Shown: piece by piece, positions 45,494-54,862 of the stretch
Layout: the number at the start of each line of letters is the position of its first letter
Position numbering within the stretch: position 1 is the stretch's first letter
NCBI GenBank assembly: GCA_020747065.1
Contig: JAGMVK010000015.1
Location: forward strand, 1,054,001-1,118,000
From: Cadophora sp. MPI-SDFR-AT-0126
Lineage: Eukaryota; Ascomycota; Leotiomycetes; Helotiales; Ploettnerulaceae
Length of the DNA: 64,000 nucleotides
Direction of reading: 5' to 3'
The notes under the pieces: model-generated
The model's database searches: none
Told to the model about the DNA's origin: nothing
The model's input: only the letters and a program-made list of their open reading frames with translations
Made by a program: the position numbers and the translations under genes

Positions 45494-47576
45494 TGTAGAT
45501 GGAGTTGAGATTGTTATCGGTCAATGAAGCTCAACGCGAGTGTATGGCAGAGATGATGTAACAACGAAGTGTTCTCGGTAAACAGAGTGAGTAAATATGA
45601 AGGAATTGTAAAGGGGGCGGACTTTAGTGTTTATAAAAGAAGGGCGAAAGGTTATGAGAGGGATTTGTGTTGTGGCGGAGTTGGCAGAAAGCCGTAGAGT
45701 TTAGTCTTCAGGGTTGTCCCATGCAGGGGATAGATGATAATGACCAAATTAGAATAGCGAATCCCCAGAAAAATAGAAACAATATGAATCAGATAATCAA
45801 ACACGATACCTAATTTCATGTGATGTGTTTCTTTCCATTGGGGGGTTTTTAGTTTATTTTATTTTTCCGGCTTATATTGCTCTCTTGAGTAATCAATTGG
45901 TGGTTGTATGTACTAGTTGTGGCAGGAATTGTTCAAGTGCTATGTTCTCACTGCACACCTGGCACGGCACTGATCGTCCCATGTCTCAGCTGCATGCAGG
46001 ACCACTCGAGCAGCTAACGGTCGTACCTGACAACCAAAAGAGCACTTCTATATATATCGCGGTGTTCACCTTTCTCCACAAGTTCTTTCCTCTTCGCAGC
46101 AGCCGACTGGCTGCCCTACGCTGTCTGGCCCTGAGCTGGGCAGAGATACATCCGCGTCACCCATGAGAAGAATCGGCATCAGCAGTGCTGGACTTGTGGT
46201 AAAGTTCACCCGTTGATCGTCCAACATGCTGTCAATATTTTGATGATTGGGTCCCGCTGGGCAACTTGCTGGTGGTTGGGGTGAGGCCCAGGAAAAGGCG
46301 GAGGATGAGGCTGGGGAAAGGGGTGATTCGCAACAGCGATGTGTTTCAGGATCCCGGCACAACAGAATCTATCTACTCGTTCTCTGTTTGCGGGGGAAGA
46401 AAGCGGCATGCACTTTGTGGTCCCTCGTCGTGCATCAGTTCTTTGGGGTATGGTATAAAATGCCGTAGGAAAACAAACATGTCACTGTAACACAACCCTT
46501 ATATCAAAACAAACGAAGCTCAAAATGTTGCTGACGAAGAAGCCCTTTGGTAAGCATGCTACGCAGCTAGCGAACGAGAAAGCCTTGAAGTGGGAGAATA
46601 GGGGAGTCACTAAAGAGCGCCGCGCGTACTAGTATATTCAACATTGAAGAGCTCTCTACATTGATCAATCTATAGGGTGAAGTACTATCACTTCTCCCGA
46701 GGCTCGCCTAGCCTCTTCGACTTAGAATCTTCGAACAGTAAAAGTCTCGAGCTCTCTGCATTTGACTTGCGCCTGTCTCTTGCCGTCCGTCACAAGAAGA
46801 AGAGATCTGTGTACACAATTCAACGAGTCTTCCCCTATAACATGCGCGAAAGGTCAAGTAATAAGGATAAACAAGATAACTTATTGCAAGAAATAGCTAT
46901 GTACCATTAAGAGTTCAGTGGTAAGAATGACATTTGAATGTTTGTTGCTGAAACATGGACGTGATCTCAAACCCAGAAGCTGAAGCTGTCGGCAGAATCA
47001 AACGGATCTTAGAATCTTCCGACCGATCGAAGAAGGTTTGCCTTACGTCGTGCTTCGCCCCTAGTCGTAACCGAAAGAAGACAATCCCCCAGCGTTACGA
47101 GCCTAAGTCTTTCCAAATCTCCCTCCCCGGATGAAACTCATCTACGGGCATGCCCAGTTCAACACTACATCTCCGGCGGCTCAGCCTCCACGATGGCGAC
47201 GCCCCACTAACCCATGAAATGAACGAAAACAAGAGCGAGCTGCCCTGGACGGCTTCCAGGTGGGCGCCTATGATTCTCAGCCGTGTTGATTGTTAGTTTG
47301 TACCTGGAAGGTACTAGTCGGTCCAGACTTTGCATGTTTGCTTCTCATCCCAAGTTCCAATAGTCTGAGCTGATGTACGAAGATGTAAGTAGAGAGAAGC
47401 GATGGAGGCTACTATCTTCCGTTCTGCCCTGCCATGGCCTACCTGTATTTGGATGGAGGAGGCACAAGTATATTGAAGCCCCGTGCTCTCTCGATGCAGT
47501 GTTTCTAGGTAGTTCTTGAATCACTTGTTTTGTTTCTCCTGATCCACGGTGTCCATCTTCTGTTTCCAACTCGATC
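45494..47576. other. About 2 kb without a supportable gene
   Basis: 45494-45830 should hold the SUR7-like promoter. ORFs at 45825-46166, 46247-46490, 46677-46910 and 47345-47647 lack recognisable domains. Composition is normal and no repeat was seen; eroded genes may be present. Confidence 0.4.
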
Positions 47577-48650
47577 ATGACTATCTCTCCCAGTTCTGCC
47601 ATTGGCACTCGTGACGAAAAATTTGCTTTCTTTAAGTCAGTATTCAAATAGCTCGCACCAATTGGTTCATCCCTTACTGACTATCGCGGCTATGGTCCGT
47701 CTATTCCAGTTGCGATAGTTTTCATCGTCCTCTTCTTCAGCACTACGGCGTATCACTGTTGGCAAGCCTTCACAAAGCGAACATTCTACTTCATACCTCT
47801 TATAATAGGCAGGGTGTGTTAGCTCTATCCTATCTGGATACACCTAGCTATCTTACTAACAGGCGAGCAGTCGAATGGACAGGCTACATCGTTCGCATCC
47901 TAGCCCACTTTCACATCCATAGCATGGCCATCTATGTTGCGCAAACGCTCCTGCTCCTCCTACCACCTTCCCTCTTCGCAGCGAGTGTCTATATGGTTCT
48001 AGGTTGCTTAATCCTCTACACGAAAGGCGAAAGCGTAGCCCCTATACGCGCAAATTGGTTAACAAAGATCTTCGTTACTGGCGATGTTTTCACATTCATT
48101 GTGCAAGCTGTGGGCAAGTCGCGCTCTTTCTTACTTTTCATTGACCATCTTATGTTACTACTAATAGTATGTCTCGTGGTACTAGACTAACGATATGAAT
48201 ATAAGCGGGTCAGTGCTAGCCGAGTCATCTACTCGAAACCTCGGCAAAAAGGTCGTCATAGTCGGCCTTGCCCTCCAAATAATCTTCTTTGGCATCTTCA
48301 TCATAACTAGCGCAATTTCCCACCGGCGCATAGCCTCTACACCTACCTCAGCTTCCCTCCAAGCCCCTTGGCAGAAGTACCTCTGGACACTCTACGTTGC
48401 AAGCTCGCTTATTCTAATCCGGTCTATTTTCCGTAGCTTTGAGTTTGCGGAAGGGGATAATGGGAAGCTGGTTTCGAACGAGGTAATTTTATATGCGTTT
48501 GATGCAGCGTTAATGTTAGGTGTTATGGTGGTATTCCATGTGGTGCATCCCGAGGAATTGATAGGGAGGAAGGGGGTTTCAAACGGTGAGGCGCCGTTGG
48601 CCGAGTTGGAGGGTGGAAATGAAAGTGTTGTGACAGGAGAGATTAGATGA
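47577..48650 (+). CDS. RTA1-like membrane protein, three exons, 5' end possibly inactivated
   Basis: RTA1 proteins are seven-TM fungal membrane proteins linked to lipid translocation and resistance to membrane-active compounds. Exon 1 (to about 47813) contains YGPSIPVAIVFIVLFFSTTA and TFYFIPLIIG. An intron ends at 47862 (branch/acceptor CTTACTAACAG). Exon 2 has VEWTGYIVRILAHFH, SLFAASVYMVLGCLI and NWLTKIFVTGDVFTFIVQAV. A second intron ends at about 48206. The last exon has LGKKVVIVGLALQIIFFGIF, LILIRSIFRSFEFAEG and FDAALMLGVMVVFHVVHP, all typical. Exact donors are uncertain. The only in-frame upstream Met (47577) is followed by TAG at 47649-47651, before the first helix and with no Met between. 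So either an unseen upstream exon exists or the gene carries a nonsense mutation. Confidence 0.75.
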
Positions 48651-49190
48651 CAGAATAACACTAGAGTATAATGGCGCTGGAGATAATGCGTGGTCGGCGA
48701 AGGAGGCTACTGATGGTTGGAATGAGTCTGGCGAATACAAATTTGGACTTAGGTGGGCTTGGACCTGAACTGGCTTTAAACATAATTAGACGATAAATTG
48801 CCTCCGCTTCACAGATGTAGAACTCGCATATAGGCAGGCACCCAAAGACTCAGGAACATAAAAAAATGTGAAGAGATATCTGGAATTGTCGATAGCTTCA
48901 TGGGTTTGTTAATAAGAATAAATACGACTAAGGGAAATTGGCGTATCTAGGCCCTATTACACAGGCGACAGACAGAAATGCATGTGTGTATCTAGGTGAG
49001 TGTTCATCATCCTCACAATAGTTGTTGGCGCTGCGTAGTGTCGCCCTACCTCAACCTGGAACTGACAAGCGGGCACCTTCTTTTTCTTTCTTATTAGGGA
49101 GTCCGAAAGAGAGCCGTCTATTTTTGATGACATTAGGTACAATTATATTTGAACTGCATGCTTAGACCTACTCACGCTCTACCGCCAGCA
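48651..49190. other. Intergenic between convergent genes
   Basis: Terminator regions of the RTA1-like gene and the 251-aa gene, which converge. No further gene seen. Confidence 0.45.
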
Positions 49191-49946
49191 TCACTTGCCG
49201 TTTGCTTTGAAAAGACCCTCTTCGATATCTAATGCCAGAGGTCTTCTACCAAGGAGGCTCTTCCCATCAAACTTCTTCGTCTGCGTTGCAATGATCTTAC
49301 GAATGCCCAGCGGATCGTCGAGCTTTGCACCGATCGTGGCCCGTATCTCAACGTCCACTTCCAACTCCCCTTCTGCCTTTATGACAAGGACTCCCACAAA
49401 CCGCAAATGTATGCCATCGCGTGCCTGCGGGTTCTCCCTCAACGTCCAAGTTGCGCGGCTCGAGCTGATTCCCGAGCCCCTGATCCGCTCGGCAAACTTC
49501 TTTGTTCGTTCAGTCTCGCGCTCGCTGCCAGCTTTGGCGTCGACCCCGGCTGGCGGGTAGCCAATACTTAGCTCTGCGTACAGTTTGTGCCGAATCGTTT
49601 CCTCGCTCTCAGAGTCATTGATGCTTTCAGGCTGGAGAAGGGCGATTGTTGCTTTGTTGTTGAAGGCGAGTTCGACATCCGCTCCCTTGACTCGCGATTC
49701 AAAGGGGTGGAAGTGGAAGTTGATAACGAGCAGCGCTGCAGGCTTCGTTTGGCCAGGGGCGACCTCAGTCTCTCCGTACTCTATGGACTGTACAGAGGCT
49801 AAGATGCGACATTTCCTGATAGTTTCGTCGGTGATGAGAGCCTTGTCAACTGTCCCATCCTCTTCGCCGGCAAGTTCTTCTTCGGCATCTTGGTCTGGCT
49901 CAAAGGCCAATTCCCACTCGAGAGACGAATCACTGGTAAAGTCCAT
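49191..49946 (-). CDS. Uncharacterised 251-aa protein divergent from the TPR-CHAT gene
   Basis: An intact single-exon ORF. The N-terminus is acidic (MDFTSDSSLEWELAFEPDQD then EEELAGEED). The middle alternates likely beta strands (AALLVINFHFHPFESRV; VELAFNNKATIALLQ) with a charged linker (residues ~140-160, GSERETERTKKFAERIRGSG). It continues ATWTLRENPQARDGIHLRF and VEVDVEIRATIG-type strands, then DDPLGIR, ending ..LLGRRPLALDIEEGLFKANGK. The WTLxEN..GI and DDP motifs remind me of other uncharacterised fungal proteins, but I cannot name a domain. There is no TM helix or signal peptide, so it is probably cytosolic. It shares a 299-bp promoter with the TPR-CHAT gene. Co-expression and a protease-substrate relation are possible but unproven. 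A gasdermin identity was considered and not supported. Confidence 0.75.
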   Translation of the reverse strand: MDFTSDSSLEWELAFEPDQDAEEELAGEEDGTVDKALITDETIRKCRILASVQSIEYGETEVAPGQTKPAALLVINFHFHPFESRVKGADVELAFNNKATIALLQPESINDSESEETIRHKLYAELSIGYPPAGVDAKAGSERETERTKKFAERIRGSGISSSRATWTLRENPQARDGIHLRFVGVLVIKAEGELEVDVEIRATIGAKLDDPLGIRKIIATQTKKFDGKSLLGRRPLALDIEEGLFKANGK

Positions 49947-50245
49947 GATTTAGAGAAGTCTGCGGTCTGGAGAAGGGCTGGAATGATGTAGCTGGTTTGG
50001 GGGGGTCGAAGGAGTGTTTGGACGATGGTTTGCATTTGCTGGTTGCGAGCTGAAAGTGCGAGCTGAAGCTACCCCGCATCGCGTCGATAGGCTTGTTGCG
50101 CCACGCTGTGTTACATTGTTTGCTTTTTTCCTGTCTCGTCAGCTCTTTATCTTCATATCCACACTGTTGTCCAGATTGTTGTCCAAACTGTTATCCAGAC
50201 TATTGTCCAGACTGTTGTTCTGTAAGCTCTGTGTAAACATCAAAG
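49947..50245. promoter_or_regulatory. Bidirectional promoter with five 12-bp tandem repeats
   Basis: A 299-bp spacer separates the two divergent start codons. At 50163-50222 five tandem 12-bp units (ACTGTTGTCCAG and variants) lie directly upstream of the TPR-CHAT start, probably in its 5' UTR. A pyrimidine tract precedes them (about 50125-50160). No TATA box is evident. Confidence 0.65.
50163..50222. repeat. 12-bp tandem repeat, five copies
   Basis: Units are ACTGTTGTCCAG, ATTGTTGTCCAA, ACTGTTATCCAG, ACTATTGTCCAG and ACTGTTGTTCTG. The differences are mostly transitions. Confidence 0.9.
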
Positions 50246-53200
50246 ATGCATTCAACACCTCGAAATCCGGAGACCCATATCCACAGGGCCATGCGTCTCC
50301 GCTCGACAGGTCGCTTCGAAGAAGCATGGAGCTGTTTGGGGAAGGCTTCGTCACAAAGCCTAAATTGTTTTGACAATTTGGTCGAAAAGTGCCACTTGCT
50401 CACTGTGCAAGGCTATCGCAATCGTGTGGTGAAGACTTTGGAGCCTGTCGTCAAGGCCCAGTTCTCAGAGCTGAATAAGGACCAGCTGCGCGTCTTTCAA
50501 CTGCAATTAGCTGCTGCGGAAATCGAGACACGGGGACTGTTAGATGGAGCGCAGAAGTTGGTAATCTCGACTTGGAACGAGATATTAGAAGATGCCGCCG
50601 ATTGGGATGACAATATATCGAATGTTCGATGCTGGACCCTGTTGTACCTTGCTTATACCACATTCCTGCTTCAAAAGTATGCCCAATATACGCACGGCAT
50701 AGAAAGTAGCTTCAAGGTTGGGCTCAACGCGAGGATGAAGTCAGCGCAACTACATCTGGGTGAGATGGGTGAGCATTGTACTGCATGGGATATGCTTCAC
50801 TATCGACTATTCCTCCTCGACAACACCCGTGCAGATGAGGAACTGTCCAGTTTCTTGCAAGTTGGCAGCACAGAATACCTCTCCGCCATTGCTGTATTTG
50901 AACGTTCGAAAATTGCCCGGGCTCAAAAACGATATCGAGAAGCCAGGCGATTGCTCCAGGAGGTACGAGGCGTGTTTTCTGCAATGAACCTCTCTCTACG
51001 AGAGCAAGCGGCAAAATTGGAAGACATGCTGCAGGATTTGGATCAGAGCAAGCCAGGAGACCTGAGTGATGAGAATCTTGCTGCTCTCGAAACGCTCGCG
51101 GAAGCCTTCAAGATGCTCAAATCTCCCAACGACGAGAGCTTGGTCCTCACTAGGCTGGCTATTTTCTACCGAGAAACCCGTCGGTATCCCGATTTCTCAA
51201 GGGTCTCAGCTCAGCTTCAAGAGGTTTGCAATTCAATTGGTTCAAATCTGGAATGGTGCCACCACCAGTTTGGGATCCTCAACCTTGCGGCTATGCAGGG
51301 CGGCCATCTCGCTGCAACTCTCGAAGGCTTCAAATCACTCTTCTCAAAAGCTGAGGAAATGCAGATGCTTCAGCTGGCTGTTCCATGTGCCATTTCACTC
51401 TGCACCAACTACCAGCAACTGAAAGATTGGGAGAATGCTTTACTCTGGGGCCGAAAAGCCCTTTGCATCTCGGAAACCCAGAACGACATTGTCCTAGGCT
51501 CCCAGGCGGCTAAGGGATTAGCACTTGCTATGCGTGACAGGCTGAAGTCTACCACCCATCTTTCCATTCAAGATTTCGGAGAGCTCGTGTCTCTCTTGGC
51601 CAAATGGGCCGAGATTGATGGCGAGAATGGCAATGAAGAAGATCGAATAGACAAGTATGGCCTTCTCTCGAACACTGAAATCCTACAAGCTGCCCGCATT
51701 GATTCCGTGGACAAGCAAGAGGCGTCCAAAAAGTGCCTGGACTGGCTCGAAAAGGCTGAACGTCTGGTGAACCTCCTTCCAGAGCAAAACCGCATCTCAA
51801 ATCTTGCGGAAATCAAATTCAAGTCAAGCGAGGCATTCTATCTTCTTGGGGACTACCCGACGGCCATTGGTTACGTAGAGCTTGCCAAGTTGCTTTTCAC
51901 ACAGGCGGGAGAGAAGCGGCAAGCAACACACATGCAGAATCGTATCGGCCAGCTCCAACTCCTTACTGTTTACGAATCTCGGCTTTCCGCAGGGCTGGGC
52001 GTTGAAATTGCTGCGGAAGTCCTGAACGAGTCCCTGAAGAACTTTCAACAGGTACAGGATGCGTTGCTCAAGTCGGATTTCAGACTCCAGCTGGCTCGGT
52101 GCCACATCCAGCAAGCTTGGATATGGCAAAGTGCATACGAGCTTGGCCAACAAGACGCACTTGTGCACGCGTTGGGACAACTGGAAGCCGCAGAGGATAT
52201 CAGAAATGGTGTCCGCGCCGATATGGCAATTCAGAAAGACGAGGAAATCCTCACTCATAACCGAACACTTGTAGCCCAAAATGCGGATTTGTATGAACTT
52301 GGCGTCAAGCTCAGTTTGCTTCAGAACAGCTCTGCTCAGGCCTGGCAGTGGATACAACGGGGCAAAGCAAGAGCCTTTTTGGATCTCCTGGGACTTGAAG
52401 GAAATGAAAATGTCCCCACGATGATTATGGCCTCGGCGATGGCAACTGAACGGGGAAAAGAGCTTTTAAACACTGAAACCAAACTGTTACAAGACTGCGA
52501 GGCAGCTTCGCCCGAGAGACGGTTTCCAATCCGCCAGCGGATTTCAGAGATTCGCCGTCAGCTCATATCTATACCGGAGCTTTACAATCTTCAACTCTAT
52601 CGCGGCGCAGAAGCACTCTCGCTCCAACGTCTTCCTGGAATGTTTGGCTTGAGCAAGGATGTATTGTGCGTGGACTGGGCTCTTGTGGGCGATTCCATCT
52701 GGATGATAACAGTTCGGCCTGGACACCAACCATCTGCTCATAAGCTTGCCATCACGAAACCTGAGGTCAGTTCCTGGATTGGGTCGAATCTGAAGGCAGA
52801 GTACATGCGTCAGAAACGAGCAAACGAAAGGCTGAGGGAGCTGGACCCCTTGGTCACTCCCTTATCAGAGCTCTCAAAGAAAGATGAATTACTCGTCTTC
52901 TGCCCGTCCAGCCTGCTTTCTGCCCTCCCTCTCCATGCTCTTGAATGCGAAGGGATGTTGCTCCTTGAACGAAATCCAGTGGTATATTCCTCGAGCCTCT
53001 CCGTCCTTCATCATTGTCTCAGGCGCGCGGACAACATCCAAGATCTCAGCAAAATAGCAATATTCGGGAATCCCAGTGGTGATAGGGTTGAGGCTGAGCA
53101 GTCCTCAAAGTCGCTGGGCGAAATTTGGCATGTTGAGCCCCTTGTGAGGGATGCAGCAACCAAGTCTGCATTTAAACAGAAATCAGAGACGAGTTCTATT

Positions 53201-53722
53201 GTTCACTATCATGGCCATGCGTTCTTTGACTCTATGGATCCTCTCCGCTCAGCCTTGAAGCTTCACCGGCCCTCAACCGAAGCTCTGGACAGCGGAGATC
53301 TGACTGCACGGGAGCTTCTCACAATGAAGTTTGGCATCGCTCTTTTTGTCATGATCGCCTGCGAATCCGCACAGCAGGAGATCAATGCTGGCGAGGAGCC
53401 CATCGGATTGCTTCCAATGCTTCTCCTTGCAGGTGTAAATGCGACCATAGGGACCTTGTGGAAATGTTCAGACGCTGCAGGGAAATTATTCACCAAAGTA
53501 TTCTACGATGTTTTAAAAACCCAAGCGGAGGAACTTCTGAGCAAAAATGACCATGATGTGATTGTTTTAGATGTTGCTCTAGCTCTCCGTCAAGCGGTCT
53601 TGGATATCAGAAAGCAACGTTCACTACCATACTTCTGGGCTTTGTTTGTGCTGCATGGCAATTGGAAATTCCGTTTCAGTCGAAAGGAAATCGAGTCAGT
53701 TTTTAGAAAACCAGATACCTAA
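50246..53722 (+). CDS. TPR-CHAT caspase-like protein, 1158 aa
   Basis: An intact single-exon gene. Residues ~10-760 form helical repeats of TPR type (AMRLRSTGRFEEAWSCLGKA; RAQKRYREARRLLQEV; NALLWGRKALCISE; LLGDYPTAIGYVELAKLLF; WIQRGKARAFLDLLGL). Residues ~860-1155 form a CHAT domain: ELSKKDELLVFCPSSLLSAL, PVVYSSSLSVLHHCLRR, then catalytic His in IVHYHGHAFFD (His989) and catalytic Cys in VMIACESAQQ (Cys1039). It continues GLLPMLLLAGVNATIGTLWK and closes PYFWALFVLHGNWKF. CHAT domains are caspase/separase-clan cysteine peptidases, often gated by their TPRs. In bacteria such proteins cut partners to start defence or death, and fungal genomes place CHAT genes beside death effectors. Both catalytic residues are present, so activity is plausible. 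The substrate is unknown; the divergent 251-aa gene is the obvious candidate. Confidence 0.93.
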   Translation: MHSTPRNPETHIHRAMRLRSTGRFEEAWSCLGKASSQSLNCFDNLVEKCHLLTVQGYRNRVVKTLEPVVKAQFSELNKDQLRVFQLQLAAAEIETRGLLDGAQKLVISTWNEILEDAADWDDNISNVRCWTLLYLAYTTFLLQKYAQYTHGIESSFKVGLNARMKSAQLHLGEMGEHCTAWDMLHYRLFLLDNTRADEELSSFLQVGSTEYLSAIAVFERSKIARAQKRYREARRLLQEVRGVFSAMNLSLREQAAKLEDMLQDLDQSKPGDLSDENLAALETLAEAFKMLKSPNDESLVLTRLAIFYRETRRYPDFSRVSAQLQEVCNSIGSNLEWCHHQFGILNLAAMQGGHLAATLEGFKSLFSKAEEMQMLQLAVPCAISLCTNYQQLKDWENALLWGRKALCISETQNDIVLGSQAAKGLALAMRDRLKSTTHLSIQDFGELVSLLAKWAEIDGENGNEEDRIDKYGLLSNTEILQAARIDSVDKQEASKKCLDWLEKAERLVNLLPEQNRISNLAEIKFKSSEAFYLLGDYPTAIGYVELAKLLFTQAGEKRQATHMQNRIGQLQLLTVYESRLSAGLGVEIAAEVLNESLKNFQQVQDALLKSDFRLQLARCHIQQAWIWQSAYELGQQDALVHALGQLEAAEDIRNGVRADMAIQKDEEILTHNRTLVAQNADLYELGVKLSLLQNSSAQAWQWIQRGKARAFLDLLGLEGNENVPTMIMASAMATERGKELLNTETKLLQDCEAASPERRFPIRQRISEIRRQLISIPELYNLQLYRGAEALSLQRLPGMFGLSKDVLCVDWALVGDSIWMITVRPGHQPSAHKLAITKPEVSSWIGSNLKAEYMRQKRANERLRELDPLVTPLSELSKKDELLVFCPSSLLSALPLHALECEGMLLLERNPVVYSSSLSVLHHCLRRADNIQDLSKIAIFGNPSGDRVEAEQSSKSLGEIWHVEPLVRDAATKSAFKQKSETSSIVHYHGHAFFDSMDPLRSALKLHRPSTEALDSGDLTARELLTMKFGIALFVMIACESAQQEINAGEEPIGLLPMLLLAGVNATIGTLWKCSDAAGKLFTKVFYDVLKTQAEELLSKNDHDVIVLDVALALRQAVLDIRKQRSLPYFWALFVLHGNWKFRFSRKEIESVFRKPDT

Positions 53723-54729
53723 ATAGAGACTGCGAACAACGGGTACTAGTTCTACCTTTCCTGCCCTGGTGTTCATTTCTTAGATTTCGATCCTGAGTAT
53801 AACTCTTGGCTTCATTCCACGTATCATATCTGCCTCGCCGTTTGACTTGTCTTTATAGAGATGACTGAAGGATATAGAAAGGAGATTTGGGGGGACGTGT
53901 ATTAGATGTGAGGGAAGAAGGTGCAGTGGGAATAACACAAATAGTATAGGGGCTGGCTAGGTTAGATGCTTTGATATCCATTAGTGATATGTCCCTCAGC
54001 TCAAGCGTTCCTTTGATGGCAGCAAATGGTGGGAAAGAAATCACGTCACGCGCAATGGTGCCAAGACGGTTTGTGATACGACTGCGAAGCATGCTCTTCC
54101 AATGAAAGTTGGTCGGCAGAACTACAAACAAGCCAAACCAGTGGAATCAGGCCTCGATTACAGAGCCTGCTTCAAGTATCTGCAAGTTTGTACAGAAAAG
54201 GCAGAACGTGGCGCTACATCTCCAATCAAAGCTTATATTAACCTAACGATAACTCCACGGAGACTTATTGGTCAACTCCAAAAGTGTGCCGTTCACTCCA
54301 GCCTTGGGAAAGTAGAACCTACAAGCTGACGAACTTGCAAATAATTATATAAGCGAAATTACGCCGTCCGTCAAAGAATTCAGGAATTTGGTTGATGTTT
54401 CGTACAGTGGCTGCAGCAGTTACGAATAGAGGGGGCGCGCCTCGGACGGGCCAATCAGAGGCGCAATAGATGCGCTGAGGCTGGCTCCTACTTGATATTC
54501 CTTCTCAGCATCCTCCCCCTGAGTTTGGGGTCATAGCAAACATATTGACAACCTTTAGATTTTGGAAAGGGAGTGAGGTACTAATGCAGCAGCGAGGTTT
54601 GATATTTCGGGTTCTTATTTCGTCCAATGGACTTCGAGAGCGAATGTTATTTTTCGGCGCCACAGCACCTCTTGTGCAGCAAATCGAAATTTGGCCACCC
54701 CCGATCCTGTAACTTCAGGGGCTGTACTG
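53723..54729. other. Intergenic, no supportable gene
   Basis: ORFs at 53853-54131 (minus) and 54102-54329 (plus) overlap and lack motifs. The right part leads into the HET promoter. Confidence 0.4.
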
Positions 54730-54862
54730 CGTTCATATATAGGAGGAGAGTCCAAGTTGACACTGCTTCTTTCATCTTTCTTTGAGCCAAAAAATCTGCC
54801 TCTCTCTCTCCCGAGTTTTGTTTTGATTTTGCTTTCCCCCTCCGCTCGAGCACTGACTGGCA
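54430..54862 (+). promoter_or_regulatory. Promoter region of the HET gene at 54863
   Basis: It includes GGGCCAATCAG (CCAAT box, 54448-54458), TATATAGG at about 54736-54743, and a CT-rich tract (CTGCCTCTCTCTCTCCC, about 54798-54815) shortly before the ATG, an arrangement common in fungal promoters. A GGCGCGCC lies at 54434-54441. Confidence 0.5.

Noticed and set aside
49191..49946. Gasdermin identity for the 251-aa protein
   Set aside because: Size and CHAT neighbour fit, but I see no clear gasdermin-type amphipathic strands or terminal motif; left unassigned.
49195..49953. Plus-strand ORFs antisense to the 251-aa gene
   Set aside because: Overlap a well-formed minus-strand gene and have no motifs; shadow frames.
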